Assembly (NCBI RefSeq): GCF_025566885.1
Contig: NZ_JAOQJQ010000006.1
Span: 103,115-167,114 of the forward strand
Direction: 5' to 3'
From: Brotonthovivens ammoniilytica
GTDB taxonomy: Bacteria > Bacillota > Clostridia > Lachnospirales > Lachnospiraceae
DNA: 64,000 bases
A model generated the notes under the pieces. That model had not been told where the DNA came from, made no database searches, and was given only the letters and a program-made list of their open reading frames with translations. The first letter of the stretch is position 1. Every line of letters begins with the position of its first letter. Positions 1 through 7,183 of the stretch are shown here, piece after piece. Made by a program: the position numbers and the translations under genes.

Positions 1-177
1 TCGCCGGTTTATCCAGTATTCTGCCGTATGTATATCTGCCAGACTGACAGTTCCGGTTTTCACTTCTCTTTTCTCACTTTCTGGTCCTTTCTGACCGGCG
101 CACCCGGTTAAAAACATAAAACCGGCAAGTACTGCCGCCAGATATCTTTTTTTAAATATAAACTTTTTCACCAGCAA
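1..177 (-). CDS. Lipoprotein N-terminus, partial (runs off window)
   Basis: The first 59 codons of a minus-strand gene are visible and the rest lies outside the window. A GGAGG at 183-187 precedes a possible TTG start at 177 or a GTG start at 171 in the same frame. The protein begins with lysines, then a hydrophobic stretch ending in FLTGC, which is a lipobox, so the mature protein should be lipid-anchored at an outward-facing Cys. The mature part seen (AGQKGPESEK and onward) is a charged linker and does not identify a family. Binding proteins and cell-wall lipoproteins both fit. The start choice is uncertain. Confidence 0.7.
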   Translation of the reverse strand, partial: MLVKKFIFKKRYLAAVLAGFMFLTGCAGQKGPESEKREVKTGTVSLADIHTAEYWINRR

Positions 178-353
178 TTATTCCTCCATTTCTGACTGAC
201 TTTATATTCATAACTCAATTTATAATCTGTATTCCGGAAAAATCCTACAAATGCAGAATTATCTATCCAGCCAGATTGCTTTTGCAGCATACTTCCCGGC
301 CAATCCAGTGCAATCCTGCAAATTATTCTCGATACAATTTCTTCGTGTGATAT

Positions 354-403
354 AAAAAGAAAGATCCGCTATACCGCAAACTGCATAATATAACGGATCT
401 TTC
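354..403 (-). terminator. Intrinsic terminator of the SDR gene
   Basis: A near-perfect 15-bp stem (359-373 paired with 389-403, one G:U-type mismatch) is followed on the minus strand by a run of five T (354-358). It lies 35 nt after the SDR stop codon and separates it from the lipoprotein gene. Confidence 0.75.
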
Positions 404-437
404 ACTCTTTCCTCTGCCTAAGAGCTCAAGTTCCAGA

Positions 438-1238
438 CTATGGTCTCTGTCCCATGCCGCCTTCCAGCGTCAGTGTTTCTCCACTCATATATTTAAAATC
501 CGGAGACGCAAGCTGTACGCAGACTCTTCCGATTTCTTTTTCTACATCCCCGTAATGGCCGGCCGGCGGCATTTTTACATTTGCTTTAAAAGCTTCCGGA
601 TACTCTTTTTCAAAATTCTCCAGCTGTGCAGTCCATGCAAGAGGGCAGATTACATTTGCATTAATCCCATCCTTCCCCCACTCTGTAGCCGCAACTCTTG
701 TAAGACCTCTGATCCCTTCTTTTGCAGCCGCATATGCACACTGCCCGTAATTACCGAAAAGTCCGGCTCCGGAAGCAAAATTAATAACACTTCCCTTACT
801 TTCTTTCAGATATGGATAGCATGCTCTCATATAATAAAACGCCGCATATAATCCGGAATAAAGAGAAAGATCAAACTGTTCCTTTGTATGATCTGCCAGC
901 GTCACTCCGGAAGCAGAAGCCTGTGCATTATTAATCAAAACATCAATTCTGCCAAAAGTGTCTATTGTCTGTTTTACAACATTTGCCACAACAGCCTCAT
1001 TGTCAGCCTGTGCACTGACATCTGCCTGTACCGTCAGCACTGAAATTCCATACAGCCTTTCCAGCTCCTCTTTTGCATCCTCCAGTTTTTTCAGGTTCCG
1101 CCCTGTAATTACAAGGTTTGCTCCCTCTTTTGCATAAGCAGTGGCAATACCATAACCAATTGAGCCACAGCGCCCGTCACTGAGCACAGCTCTGCCCGCC
1201 CCTGTAATAATCGCTGTTTTACCTTTTAAAAATCCCAT
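438..1238 (-). CDS. SDR family NAD(P)-dependent oxidoreductase with enlarged glycine loop
   Basis: A 266-residue short-chain dehydrogenase/reductase. The catalytic set is visible: Asn near 104 (INNA), Ser156 (NFASG), Tyr169 and Lys173 (YAAAK). The C-terminus (GETLTLEGGMG) is the usual SDR ending. The dinucleotide loop is unusual. After TGAG at 12-15 there are about ten extra residues (RAVLSDGRCG) before SIGYG, so the normal TGxxxGIG turn is expanded. The substrate cannot be read from the sequence; hydroxysteroid, sugar and acyl substrates are all handled by relatives. The start is well set by CAGGAGG upstream. It stands alone, with its own terminator. Confidence 0.85.
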   Translation of the reverse strand: MGFLKGKTAIITGAGRAVLSDGRCGSIGYGIATAYAKEGANLVITGRNLKKLEDAKEELERLYGISVLTVQADVSAQADNEAVVANVVKQTIDTFGRIDVLINNAQASASGVTLADHTKEQFDLSLYSGLYAAFYYMRACYPYLKESKGSVINFASGAGLFGNYGQCAYAAAKEGIRGLTRVAATEWGKDGINANVICPLAWTAQLENFEKEYPEAFKANVKMPPAGHYGDVEKEIGRVCVQLASPDFKYMSGETLTLEGGMGQRP

Positions 1239-1298
1239 ACATTACCTCCTGTCTGCTATCCTGAATATAGTATTTTTTCCGGATAATATTCTTTTTTC

Positions 1299-1314
1299 AT
1301 ACAATATATTGTAT
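1299..1314. repeat. 16-bp perfect palindrome after the toxin gene
   Basis: ATACAATATATTGTAT is a perfect palindrome just downstream of the shortened RelE-like gene and upstream of the SDR gene. It shares ATACA/TGTAT half-sites with the larger palindrome in front of the antitoxin gene, in inverted arrangement. It may be a regulator site; nothing more can be said. Confidence 0.35.
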
Positions 1315-1317
1315 CAG

Positions 1318-1569
1318 TCAGATATCCCAAAAGCAGATAATAAAGTTTTTAACCAATGCCTTACGCACACCTTCTGTTCTCCACGGTTCTTCATCCACCA
1401 AAGACATTCTCCCTGGCATATCTGCAAGAGAATTTATTGTATTTTCCATTTCATCAAGCAGGTTATATGCAGCATCCGGCGCACACAACTCATGTGCAAT
1501 GTAATGTGTAATCTCTTGCATCTGCTCTAGTGCCTGTCTGGTTACTTTTACCTCATAAGTTATTGCCAT
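1318..1569 (-). pseudogene. RelE/ParE-type toxin, C-terminally shortened
   Basis: An 83-residue protein of the RelE/ParE toxin superfamily (mRNA interferase or gyrase poison fold). The N-terminal helix pair (LEQMQEITHYIAHEL) and the core strand region (WRTEGVRKALVKNFIICFW) match the family. Members normally run about 95-105 residues and finish with a strand and a conserved basic/aromatic tail (of the type VYGRRDQ). Here translation stops right after CFWDI, so that catalytic tail is missing. It follows the antitoxin gene by 3 nt, the usual order for RelB-RelE pairs. I infer a degenerate or inactive toxin, although a short active variant cannot be excluded. Confidence 0.7.
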
Positions 1570-1572
1570 GCA

Positions 1573-1872
1573 TTAAACACCTGCTCTAAGGCTGGAAAAT
1601 GCATCTGCCACTGATACAGACTCATCTGCTTTTGCCTGCTTTAACCCCTTCTCCATCATTGTATCAAATTCTGCTTCTGATAAAATATCTCTTGTTGGAA
1701 TCGCTTTTGGTAATGTCATCATGAAAGGAATCCCATTATGATTGATCACCTGTCTATATGTCATATCAATAAATACAGAAACTGGTATACCCAATTTTTC
1801 AAGAATCGCTTCTGCGCTTTCTTTAATATCCGGCTGTATACGAGCTGTTACATTTGCTGTTTTTGCTGCCAT
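1573..1872 (-). CDS. RelB/DinJ family antitoxin
   Basis: A 99-residue antitoxin. The N-terminus (ANVTARIQPDIKESAEAIL) is the ribbon-helix-helix DNA-binding part typical of RelB/DinJ, followed by LGIPVSVFIDMTYRQV and an IPF motif. The C-terminus is longer than usual and should wrap the toxin. I start it at the ATG at 1872, seven bases after GGAAAGG, rather than at the upstream in-frame GTG at 1884. A strong palindrome overlaps its promoter, which fits autoregulation by the antitoxin or complex. The partner toxin downstream is shortened, so the antitoxin may now be a leftover that still controls its own promoter. Confidence 0.85.
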   Translation of the reverse strand: MAAKTANVTARIQPDIKESAEAILEKLGIPVSVFIDMTYRQVINHNGIPFMMTLPKAIPTRDILSEAEFDTMMEKGLKQAKADESVSVADAFSSLRAGV

Positions 1873-1902
1873 AAAGATTACCACCTTTCCTTTTTTCTAA
1901 GT

Positions 1903-1937
1903 ATAGAATAGTATTTTGTATCGCAAATTGCAATACA
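1903..1937 (-). promoter_or_regulatory. Antitoxin promoter with palindromic operator
   Basis: On the minus strand, -35 TTGCAA and -10 TATTCT are separated by 17 bp. A 21-bp palindrome at 1917-1937 (TGTAT-GCAA-TTGC-ATACA arms, one symmetric mismatch) covers the -35 and spacer. This is the layout expected for repression by a RelB-type antitoxin. Confidence 0.65.
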
Positions 1938-2023
1938 TTTTCGAAAAATCAGCAATCTACGATTATCATACACACTCTCTGAATTAGTATTTCCACATCG
2001 GATTGCTCTATCCAATCCCATAA

Positions 2024-2450
2024 TTACAGCAATGGCGCCATCCATCGAAGAACTGGATGACCTCCGCGAACCAGTTTCTGTTCCAGAGTCAACTTCGTGA
2101 GTTCCTTCGTAGGTGGTGACATATCCTTAAATCCCTGACTGAACGGAACTACTATAAATCCCATTCCTTCCAATTCTTCTTCATTCACTGTAAAGGAACA
2201 GGCATCCCACTTGTCCATTGGCATCCACCGGACTGCCTGTTTTACCCACTGATTCAAACAAAGCTGTCTGAATGCATTCTCTTCCCTCGGATTCTGTTTT
2301 GCCGAATCGCAGGCTGCCTGAACTTTATCAATACCAACGTAATCCCAAGAGACGGAATTTACCTTCTCCCATACCTCTGGTTCCGTCCAGCCACCATTCT
2401 CATCTGCACCATAAATCACCGGAGGTACACTCATCCCACACACATGCACT
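2024..2450 (-). pseudogene. Phage terminase large subunit remnant with internal deletion
   Basis: The reading frame contains blocks typical of the large terminase of clostridial siphophages: IYGADENGGW, GIDKVQAACDSAKQNP, NQWVKQAVRWMPMDKWDAC and GQGFKDMSPPTKEL-like (here SQGFKDMSPPTKEL). In intact proteins roughly a hundred residues, including part of the nuclease domain, separate KWDAC...EELEG from the block LEGMGF..VPF. Here EELEG runs directly into MGFIVVPF, so a deletion seems to have joined two LEG-coding stretches. The frame ends soon after RGGHPVLRWM, short of the normal C-terminus. The upstream part of the open frame (to 2599) is not terminase-like and overlaps other coding on the opposite strand. 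It is debris of a former prophage. Confidence 0.75.
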
Positions 2451-2472
2451 AGACGCTTAACACTACACAGGA

Positions 2473-2672
2473 CTTTCTCCCGAGGCACTGAATCAATTAC
2501 ATCAGTATCGTGAAATTCTCCCTCAGGAACCCGATTGGATGGAAATTGTAGATGTAGAAGAAAACTGGGCTTCTCATAAAAACTACAGAGTCTTTGCACA
2601 ATATCTTATTGAAAACACGATTATGGAAAAATTGCCTAAGGCTCTACATATCAACACTAAGTTTAATGTGTG
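2473..2672 (+). pseudogene. C-terminal remnant of an unknown gene
   Basis: An open plus-strand frame without a good start ends at 2672. It encodes a protein-like acidic/aromatic tail (SPEALNQLHQYREIL, then DWMEIVDVEENWASHKNYR and FAQYLIENTIMEKLPK). The composition looks like real coding, unlike the minus-strand frame here. I do not recognise the family. Its last dozen codons overlap the rlmD-tail copy on the other strand, so the end may not be original. A fragment stranded by rearrangement is the likeliest reading. Confidence 0.4.
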
Positions 2673-2820
2673 AATCAGGCTTGGTTTTTTGGTTGTCCAA
2701 AAGGATGACAGTCTCCACATGAGTACCAAATCAAAACATATACCCACAAAATCACGGAAATATCGGCAATATTTATACAGTACTAATACTACTCATGCAT
2801 CCGTTTTCCCACAAAATATA
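2650..2820 (-). repeat. Cassette repeat copy A carrying an rlmD-tail remnant
   Basis: The segment 2711-2820 matches 4535-4645 closely, with the first 48 nt (2711-2758) identical. Read on the minus strand it encodes YMF-stop-FGTHVETVILL and then KPDSHIKLSVDM before a stop. This corresponds to the last residues of RlmD (MFGFTGHVETVVLL) plus its tail. The same TGA interrupts the RlmD-like part in both copies, so the two copies come from one mobile or duplicated unit and did not decay separately. It lies 35 nt past the DUF1016 gene. Confidence 0.7.
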
Positions 2821-2855
2821 GATTCTATTAATTTTGTATCACCTTAATGCAAAAT

Positions 2856-3881
2856 CTACTCCTCATTACCAATACTTTCTTCTACTGTCTTAATAGATTC
2901 CAATGCTTGATATTCCTGCTTTAATTCACGCAACAATTCTTCCTCGCTTGGTAAATACAATTTGTATTTTGAAGCGAAAATCTGTGTTTCATTTTCAGGT
3001 AACGTATACTTAACTACAGACTCACTTTTATCGGCACACAAAACAATACCAATCGGCGGATTATCTCCTTCATTCATAAGTTCTCGTTCATAATAATGAA
3101 CATACATCTGCATCTGTCCTAAATCCTGATGTGTTAAGTCTCCAACCTTTAAATCAATCAACACAAAACATTTTAAGATGTAATTATAGAATACAAGGTC
3201 AATTCTAAAATGACGTCCGTCAAATGTTATTCTTTTCTGCCTTGCGACAAATGAAAATCCTCTGCCAAGTTCCAAAAGAAATTTCTGTAAATGTGTAATT
3301 AACGCTTGTTCTAAATCACTTTCATAAAAATCATCATTAGGTGTCAGTCCAAGAAATTCTAATACATATGGGTCACGAATGACATCTTCTGGTTTCCTTG
3401 CCGGCTCTAATGTCTGTATTTCTTCTGCAACCTGCTCCTTATTTTTACTGGATAATAACCTTTCATAAAAAAAGGAATTTATCTGACGCTCAAGCTGTCT
3501 TGTACTCCATTGAGATTTTACAGCTTCCTGCATATAAAATTCTCTTGCATTTTCATTCTCTACTCGCATTAGAAGGCGATAATGCGTCCAACTCAATTCG
3601 CTACGCAATGCGTAGCCATTTGGAAATGTTAAATAAAATTGCCGCATATTTTTCAAATTTGTAACGGTAAATCCTTTACCAAAATCCCGTGTCATTTGCT
3701 TTGACAACTCTTTTAACAAACCTGCACCATACGCAGCCTTTTCATTACCGCCTTGTTCTTCAATGATTGATTTTCCTATATTCCAGTAGGCTTCAACCAT
3801 TGCAAAATTAGCTGTCTGATAAATCTTATTTCTTGCTGAGATTAAAATTTTTTTAATCTCATTATAAAATTGTTCATTCAT
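2856..3881 (-). CDS. DUF1016/YhcG-type PD-(D/E)XK nuclease
   Basis: An intact 341-residue protein. The N-terminal half (about 10-150) is the DUF1016 helical/winged-helix region, with AYWNIGKSIIEEQ, FTVTNLKNMRQFY and SWTHYRLLMRV. The C-terminal half holds the PD-(D/E)XK nuclease core, with IDLVFYNYILKCFVLIDLKVG supplying the D...(D/E)xK residues and HQDLGQMQMYV following. Relatives are frequent in restriction and defence islands and are thought to act on DNA; the exact role is not settled. It sits in a cassette bracketed by rlmD-tail copies, next to a RhuM gene. Length is normal for the family and there is no frame damage. The weak ribosome site AGGACTTTT precedes the ATG. Confidence 0.85.
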   Translation of the reverse strand: MNEQFYNEIKKILISARNKIYQTANFAMVEAYWNIGKSIIEEQGGNEKAAYGAGLLKELSKQMTRDFGKGFTVTNLKNMRQFYLTFPNGYALRSELSWTHYRLLMRVENENAREFYMQEAVKSQWSTRQLERQINSFFYERLLSSKNKEQVAEEIQTLEPARKPEDVIRDPYVLEFLGLTPNDDFYESDLEQALITHLQKFLLELGRGFSFVARQKRITFDGRHFRIDLVFYNYILKCFVLIDLKVGDLTHQDLGQMQMYVHYYERELMNEGDNPPIGIVLCADKSESVVKYTLPENETQIFASKYKLYLPSEEELLRELKQEYQALESIKTVEESIGNEE

Positions 3882-3921
3882 AAAAGTCCTCCGCTAAGCC
3901 ACACAAAACATTCACCTCATG

Positions 3922-3990
3922 TTTTATTTATACAGATCTCTTCTAAGTCGATTCACAAGTATATTAAACTGTTCCTCATTTTTCAGCTGA
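3922..3990 (-). repeat. Upstream cassette element, copy 2
   Basis: This 69-nt stretch in front of the DUF1016 gene resembles 5724-5788 in front of the RhuM gene. On the minus strand both read as the end of a protein (NEEQFNILVNRLRRDLYK then stop here; NEE-stop-FNVLVMRLRKDLL in the other). It marks the 5' border of each cassette. The source protein is not recognised. Confidence 0.5.
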
Positions 3991-4053
3991 ATAAGCAGGA
4001 AAAAGTACAATTTGAGCAAATACAATTATAGATTCGTATACCCTCTTTTTTCA

Positions 4054-4570
4054 TCAAAAATATACTTCTTTCTGTCTTGCATTGGTTGAAAGACGAATGT
4101 AGACAACACTAACGTTATAACTGAAGATCCTAGTATGCTGATAATTATAGATAATGTTATATCTATACTCATTTTCTAATCCCTTCTGCCATGATTCAAT
4201 AATTTCAAAATGCTTCAATGCATCCTTTATTGCCTCTACCTTCTCTGCTGTCGGATGTTTCTTCGGCTGTTTCAATTCCTCTACCGCATTAGGAGCATCA
4301 TACATCGGTAAGCCTAAATCTCTCTTAACCTCTGCAATATATGCAGTATGTACTTTGAAGCCGTATTTTGCTTCTATGTACTCCTTAATCATCTTGTAGG
4401 TAACTCGCTCTTTTGGCTTGTATGCAACGGCTTTCTTAGCAATATTATCAAGCGGCACTTTGCCCTCGCCCTCGCCAAACTCAACTTTTACGTTGATATG
4501 ACTGTCGGGCTTTTTGTGGGAAAGCAGTACTACCGTCTCCACATGAGTACCAAATCAAAACATATACCCA
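4054..4570 (-). pseudogene. rlmD 3'-end copy with C-terminal tail domain (copy B)
   Basis: Minus-strand reading gives YMF-stop-FGTHVETVVLLSHKK, then SHINVKVEFGEGEGKVPL, YKPKERVTYKMIKEYIEAKY and a helical tail ending near KHFEII. The first part matches the end of RlmD next door and the middle matches RlmD's own tail, but here the tail runs about 70 residues further. The open frame has no credible start, since the first codon is the Val of HVETV, so it is not an independent gene. I read it as a displaced original or donor copy of the rlmD end, now separated from rlmD by the RhuM cassette. The last codons (to 4054) look unrelated. Confidence 0.65.
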
Positions 4571-4645
4571 CAAAATCACGGAGATATGGATAATACTTAT
4601 ACAGTACTAACACTAATCGCGCAACCCTTTTCACACAAAAATATA
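4535..4645 (-). repeat. Cassette repeat copy B
   Basis: This 111-nt segment is the second copy of the repeat at 2711-2820. The block from GTCTCCACATGAG through CACGGA is identical over 48 nt, with looser similarity after that (TACAGTACTAA..., CACAAAAATATA). Only the first part has an rlmD counterpart, so the repeat includes non-rlmD sequence that belongs to the cassette. Confidence 0.75.
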
Positions 4646-4701
4646 TTTAATACCATTTTTACACCATTTATTTTCTTCTGCTTTTTCCTACTTTATAAAT
4701 T

Positions 4702-5653
4702 CTACTTTTCTCTTTCTTCTAATTCCATCAAAAACTTATCATAATCAGACATAAAGAGTCTGTCTTGTACAATACGATATTTTTCAAATTCTGTTTCTGC
4801 ATGAAGTTTTGCCTGCTCTGCACTAATCTTACCTGTACCTGTAAGTATCTCATTTCCATTAAATTCCAGAAAACCATCCAAGCGCTTTGCCCAATCTTCC
4901 ATACTCATCGGAATGTGACGTTCTGCCTGTAATTCTGCATAATCAAGATATAAAGACACAATCCTTTCCATATAGGACATTTCTTTGTCATTCAAATAAT
5001 TCTTTGCAATTGACACATCAGCTTTTACAATTTTTCCATTTGGAGCTGCTTCCCATGTAGACAATCCCATATGTTCCTCTTCTGCATTAGCTCGTTCAGC
5101 AATAAGTTCTGCTGCCGTATGTCTATGAACAGCCCAATGCATTTTATTTTGTACGTTCTGAAAGCCTTATCTCGCGGATGTTCTCTAACTGCCGCTCAAA
5201 ATACTCATCTGTGAACATATGACCTTTTTTTAAACGCTCTTTATCCATTGACCAACCCTGAATGGTATAATCTTTAACAATTTGTCCCGACCATTTCCGA
5301 AAGCGAACCGCCCTGTCATTATTAACCTTAAATCCCACTGCAATAATCATCTGCAAATTATAATGGATAATTTCACGGTTTACCTGCCTTGTTCCTTCCG
5401 TTTGAACTATTCGGAATTTCCGAACAGTTGCTTCCTCCACAAGTTCACCATCGCCATATATTTTTTTAATATGCTCATTTATTGTCGGCAAACTTACGTC
5501 ATAAAGCTGTGCCATCATTCTCTGCGTCAGCCATATATTCTCATCCTCATAGCGCATTTCCATACTATCCGCATTATCTCCGATAGATGCGACATATGTC
5601 AGATATTCTGCTGCCGAGCTATGAATAGCTATCTCATTTTTCTTTTTTGTCAA
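4702..5653 (-). pseudogene. rhuM: RhuM family gene, broken by internal deletion and frameshift
   Basis: Two adjacent frames together give a RhuM (virulence RhuM, DUF-type) protein. The first has NEIAIHSSAAEYLTYVASIG, ENIWLTQRMMAQLYDVS, FKVNNDRAVRFRKW and VKDYTIQGWSMD, ending LSERTK. The second frame resumes with VQNKMHWAVHRHTAAELI, HMGLSTWE and IPMSMEDWAKRLDGFLEF. The family normally has about 35 residues between LSER and VQNK. They are missing and the two parts are out of frame at about 5143, so no full protein is made. The start is a TTG at 5653 with GGGAG seven bases before. RhuM genes are common near restriction and defence genes; their biochemistry is unclear. Confidence 0.8.
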
Positions 5654-5723
5654 TATATTTCTCCCAATGCAATTTTTCATCGTTACTCTAACACTAAAAC
5701 CGCCTTTATCTAACGAGTTCAAA

Positions 5724-5788
5724 TTTTATTTATAATAAGTCCTTTCTCAGCCGCATTACCAACACATTAAACTATTCTTCATTTTGCT
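5724..5788 (-). repeat. Upstream cassette element, copy 1
   Basis: Similar to 3922-3990 (shared TTTTATTTATA at one end, a TTAAACT-TTC-TCATTTT block near the other). It lies between the rlmD stop codon and the RhuM start. It is the 5' border of the RhuM cassette. Confidence 0.5.
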
Positions 5789-5842
5789 GTTAGAAAAATC
5801 TTTCTACTTCTTTTGTTAAACCGTTATCCTTGGAAATCAGCT

Positions 5843-7111
5843 TCAACTTAGGAATTTAACTCGCTCTTTCGGCTTATAGGTTTCTGTCCTTTCGGAGATT
5901 GCCTTTAAAGGAACTTTACCCCTACCCTCGCCAAACTCGACTTTTACGTTGATATGACTACCAGGTAACTTACGGGACAGAAGTACTACCGTCTCAACAT
6001 GCCCCGTAAACCCGAACATATCCACCGGCCACGCTTCTTTCATCTGATATCCTTTTTTTGTCAGATATTTTAAATCTCTGGCAAGAGTTTCGGGATTACA
6101 GGAAATGTACACGATTTTTTCAGGGGAAAGCCTCACTGCGGATTCCATAAACTCTTCCGTACTCCCGCTTCTTGGCGGATCCATAAAAACCACATCCGCT
6201 TTTTCCTTTTGCATTGCCATCTTCCGCATAAAAGCGCCGGCATCCCCCTGGAAAAAACGGATATTTTTTATCCCGTTAAGTTTTGCATTCCGCACTGCAT
6301 CCCGGACTGCATCCTTATTAAGCTCCACACCTATCACTTCTCTGGCGGATTTTGCGGCTATCATACCGATAGTTCCGATTCCGCAGTAGGCATCCAGTAC
6401 CCTTTCTTCTCCGGTAAGCCCTGCAAGCTCTATAGCCTTTCCATAGAGCACCTCTGTCTGCACCGGGTTTACCTGATAAAAAGATTTTGCTGAAATGCGG
6501 AATCTGCATCCGCACAGCTGATCTTCAATATATCCTTTACCGTAAATAACCGTTTCTTTCTCGCCCAAGACCATACTGGTTTTTTTATCGTTTACATTGA
6601 TAAGCACCGTTGTAATTTCCGGGTGGAGCTTTAACAGTGCTTTCACAAAATTGTTCTTAGATGGCAGAATAGGAGAAGCAAGCACCAGCACCACCATGAT
6701 CTCTCCGCTGGCAAATCCCCTGCGGATCAGTACATGGCGAAGGAGACCATAGCGGGTATCCTCATTGTATACTTTAATTTTAAAAGACTTTAACAGTCCC
6801 CTGATATCATTAATAATTGCATCCGCCTTCTGATCCTCAATGAGACACTCAGTAACAGGAACTACTTTATGCGTTCCTTCCTGATATACACCGGAGACAA
6901 TGGTCCCATTTTTCTGTCTGTCAAACACTGCATGGACTTTATTTCTATAATGATATGGATTTTCCATCCCGATTATGGGCTTTACCTTCCCAAAGGGTTC
7001 TAGCAGCTTTCTTACCTTTGTCTGTTTTTGTTTTAACTGCTCTTCATAGGGGATTCCCTGATACTGGCAGCCGCCGCATTTTTTTGCCGCCGGACATTTC
7101 TTATTTTCCAT
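5843..7111 (-). CDS. rlmD: 23S rRNA (uracil-C5)-methyltransferase RlmD/RlmCD type
   Basis: A 422-residue RumA-family enzyme that puts a methyl on C5 of a 23S rRNA uridine using SAM. The N-terminal Cys set for an iron-sulfur cluster (C6, C12, C15 and a later Cys in TECL) is present. The SAM site is LDAYCGIGTIGM, followed by FMDPPRSGS and the nucleophile motif YISCNPETLARDL. The normal protein ends around HVETVVLL. Here about 40 more residues follow (SHINVKVEFGEGRGKVPL, YKPKERV), then an abrupt KFLS and stop. The same tail continues in the copy at 4054-4570, so the 3' end has been rebuilt by the neighbouring cassette. Confidence 0.92.
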   Translation of the reverse strand: MENKKCPAAKKCGGCQYQGIPYEEQLKQKQTKVRKLLEPFGKVKPIIGMENPYHYRNKVHAVFDRQKNGTIVSGVYQEGTHKVVPVTECLIEDQKADAIINDIRGLLKSFKIKVYNEDTRYGLLRHVLIRRGFASGEIMVVLVLASPILPSKNNFVKALLKLHPEITTVLINVNDKKTSMVLGEKETVIYGKGYIEDQLCGCRFRISAKSFYQVNPVQTEVLYGKAIELAGLTGEERVLDAYCGIGTIGMIAAKSAREVIGVELNKDAVRDAVRNAKLNGIKNIRFFQGDAGAFMRKMAMQKEKADVVFMDPPRSGSTEEFMESAVRLSPEKIVYISCNPETLARDLKYLTKKGYQMKEAWPVDMFGFTGHVETVVLLSRKLPGSHINVKVEFGEGRGKVPLKAISERTETYKPKERVKFLS

Positions 7112-7183
7112 AAAAACTCCTTTATATTCTCAACAGCTCCATCTTATTTTTTAGGTTATAGCAGATTATAGCAAAAACCCCGC

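Noticed and set aside
2451..2599. N-terminal part of the open frame containing the terminase remnant
   Set aside because: Not terminase-like in composition; the opposite strand reads better as coding.
4054..4542. Independent 162-residue gene
   Set aside because: The first codon is the Val of the RlmD motif HVETV; no ribosome site. It is a copy of the rlmD end.
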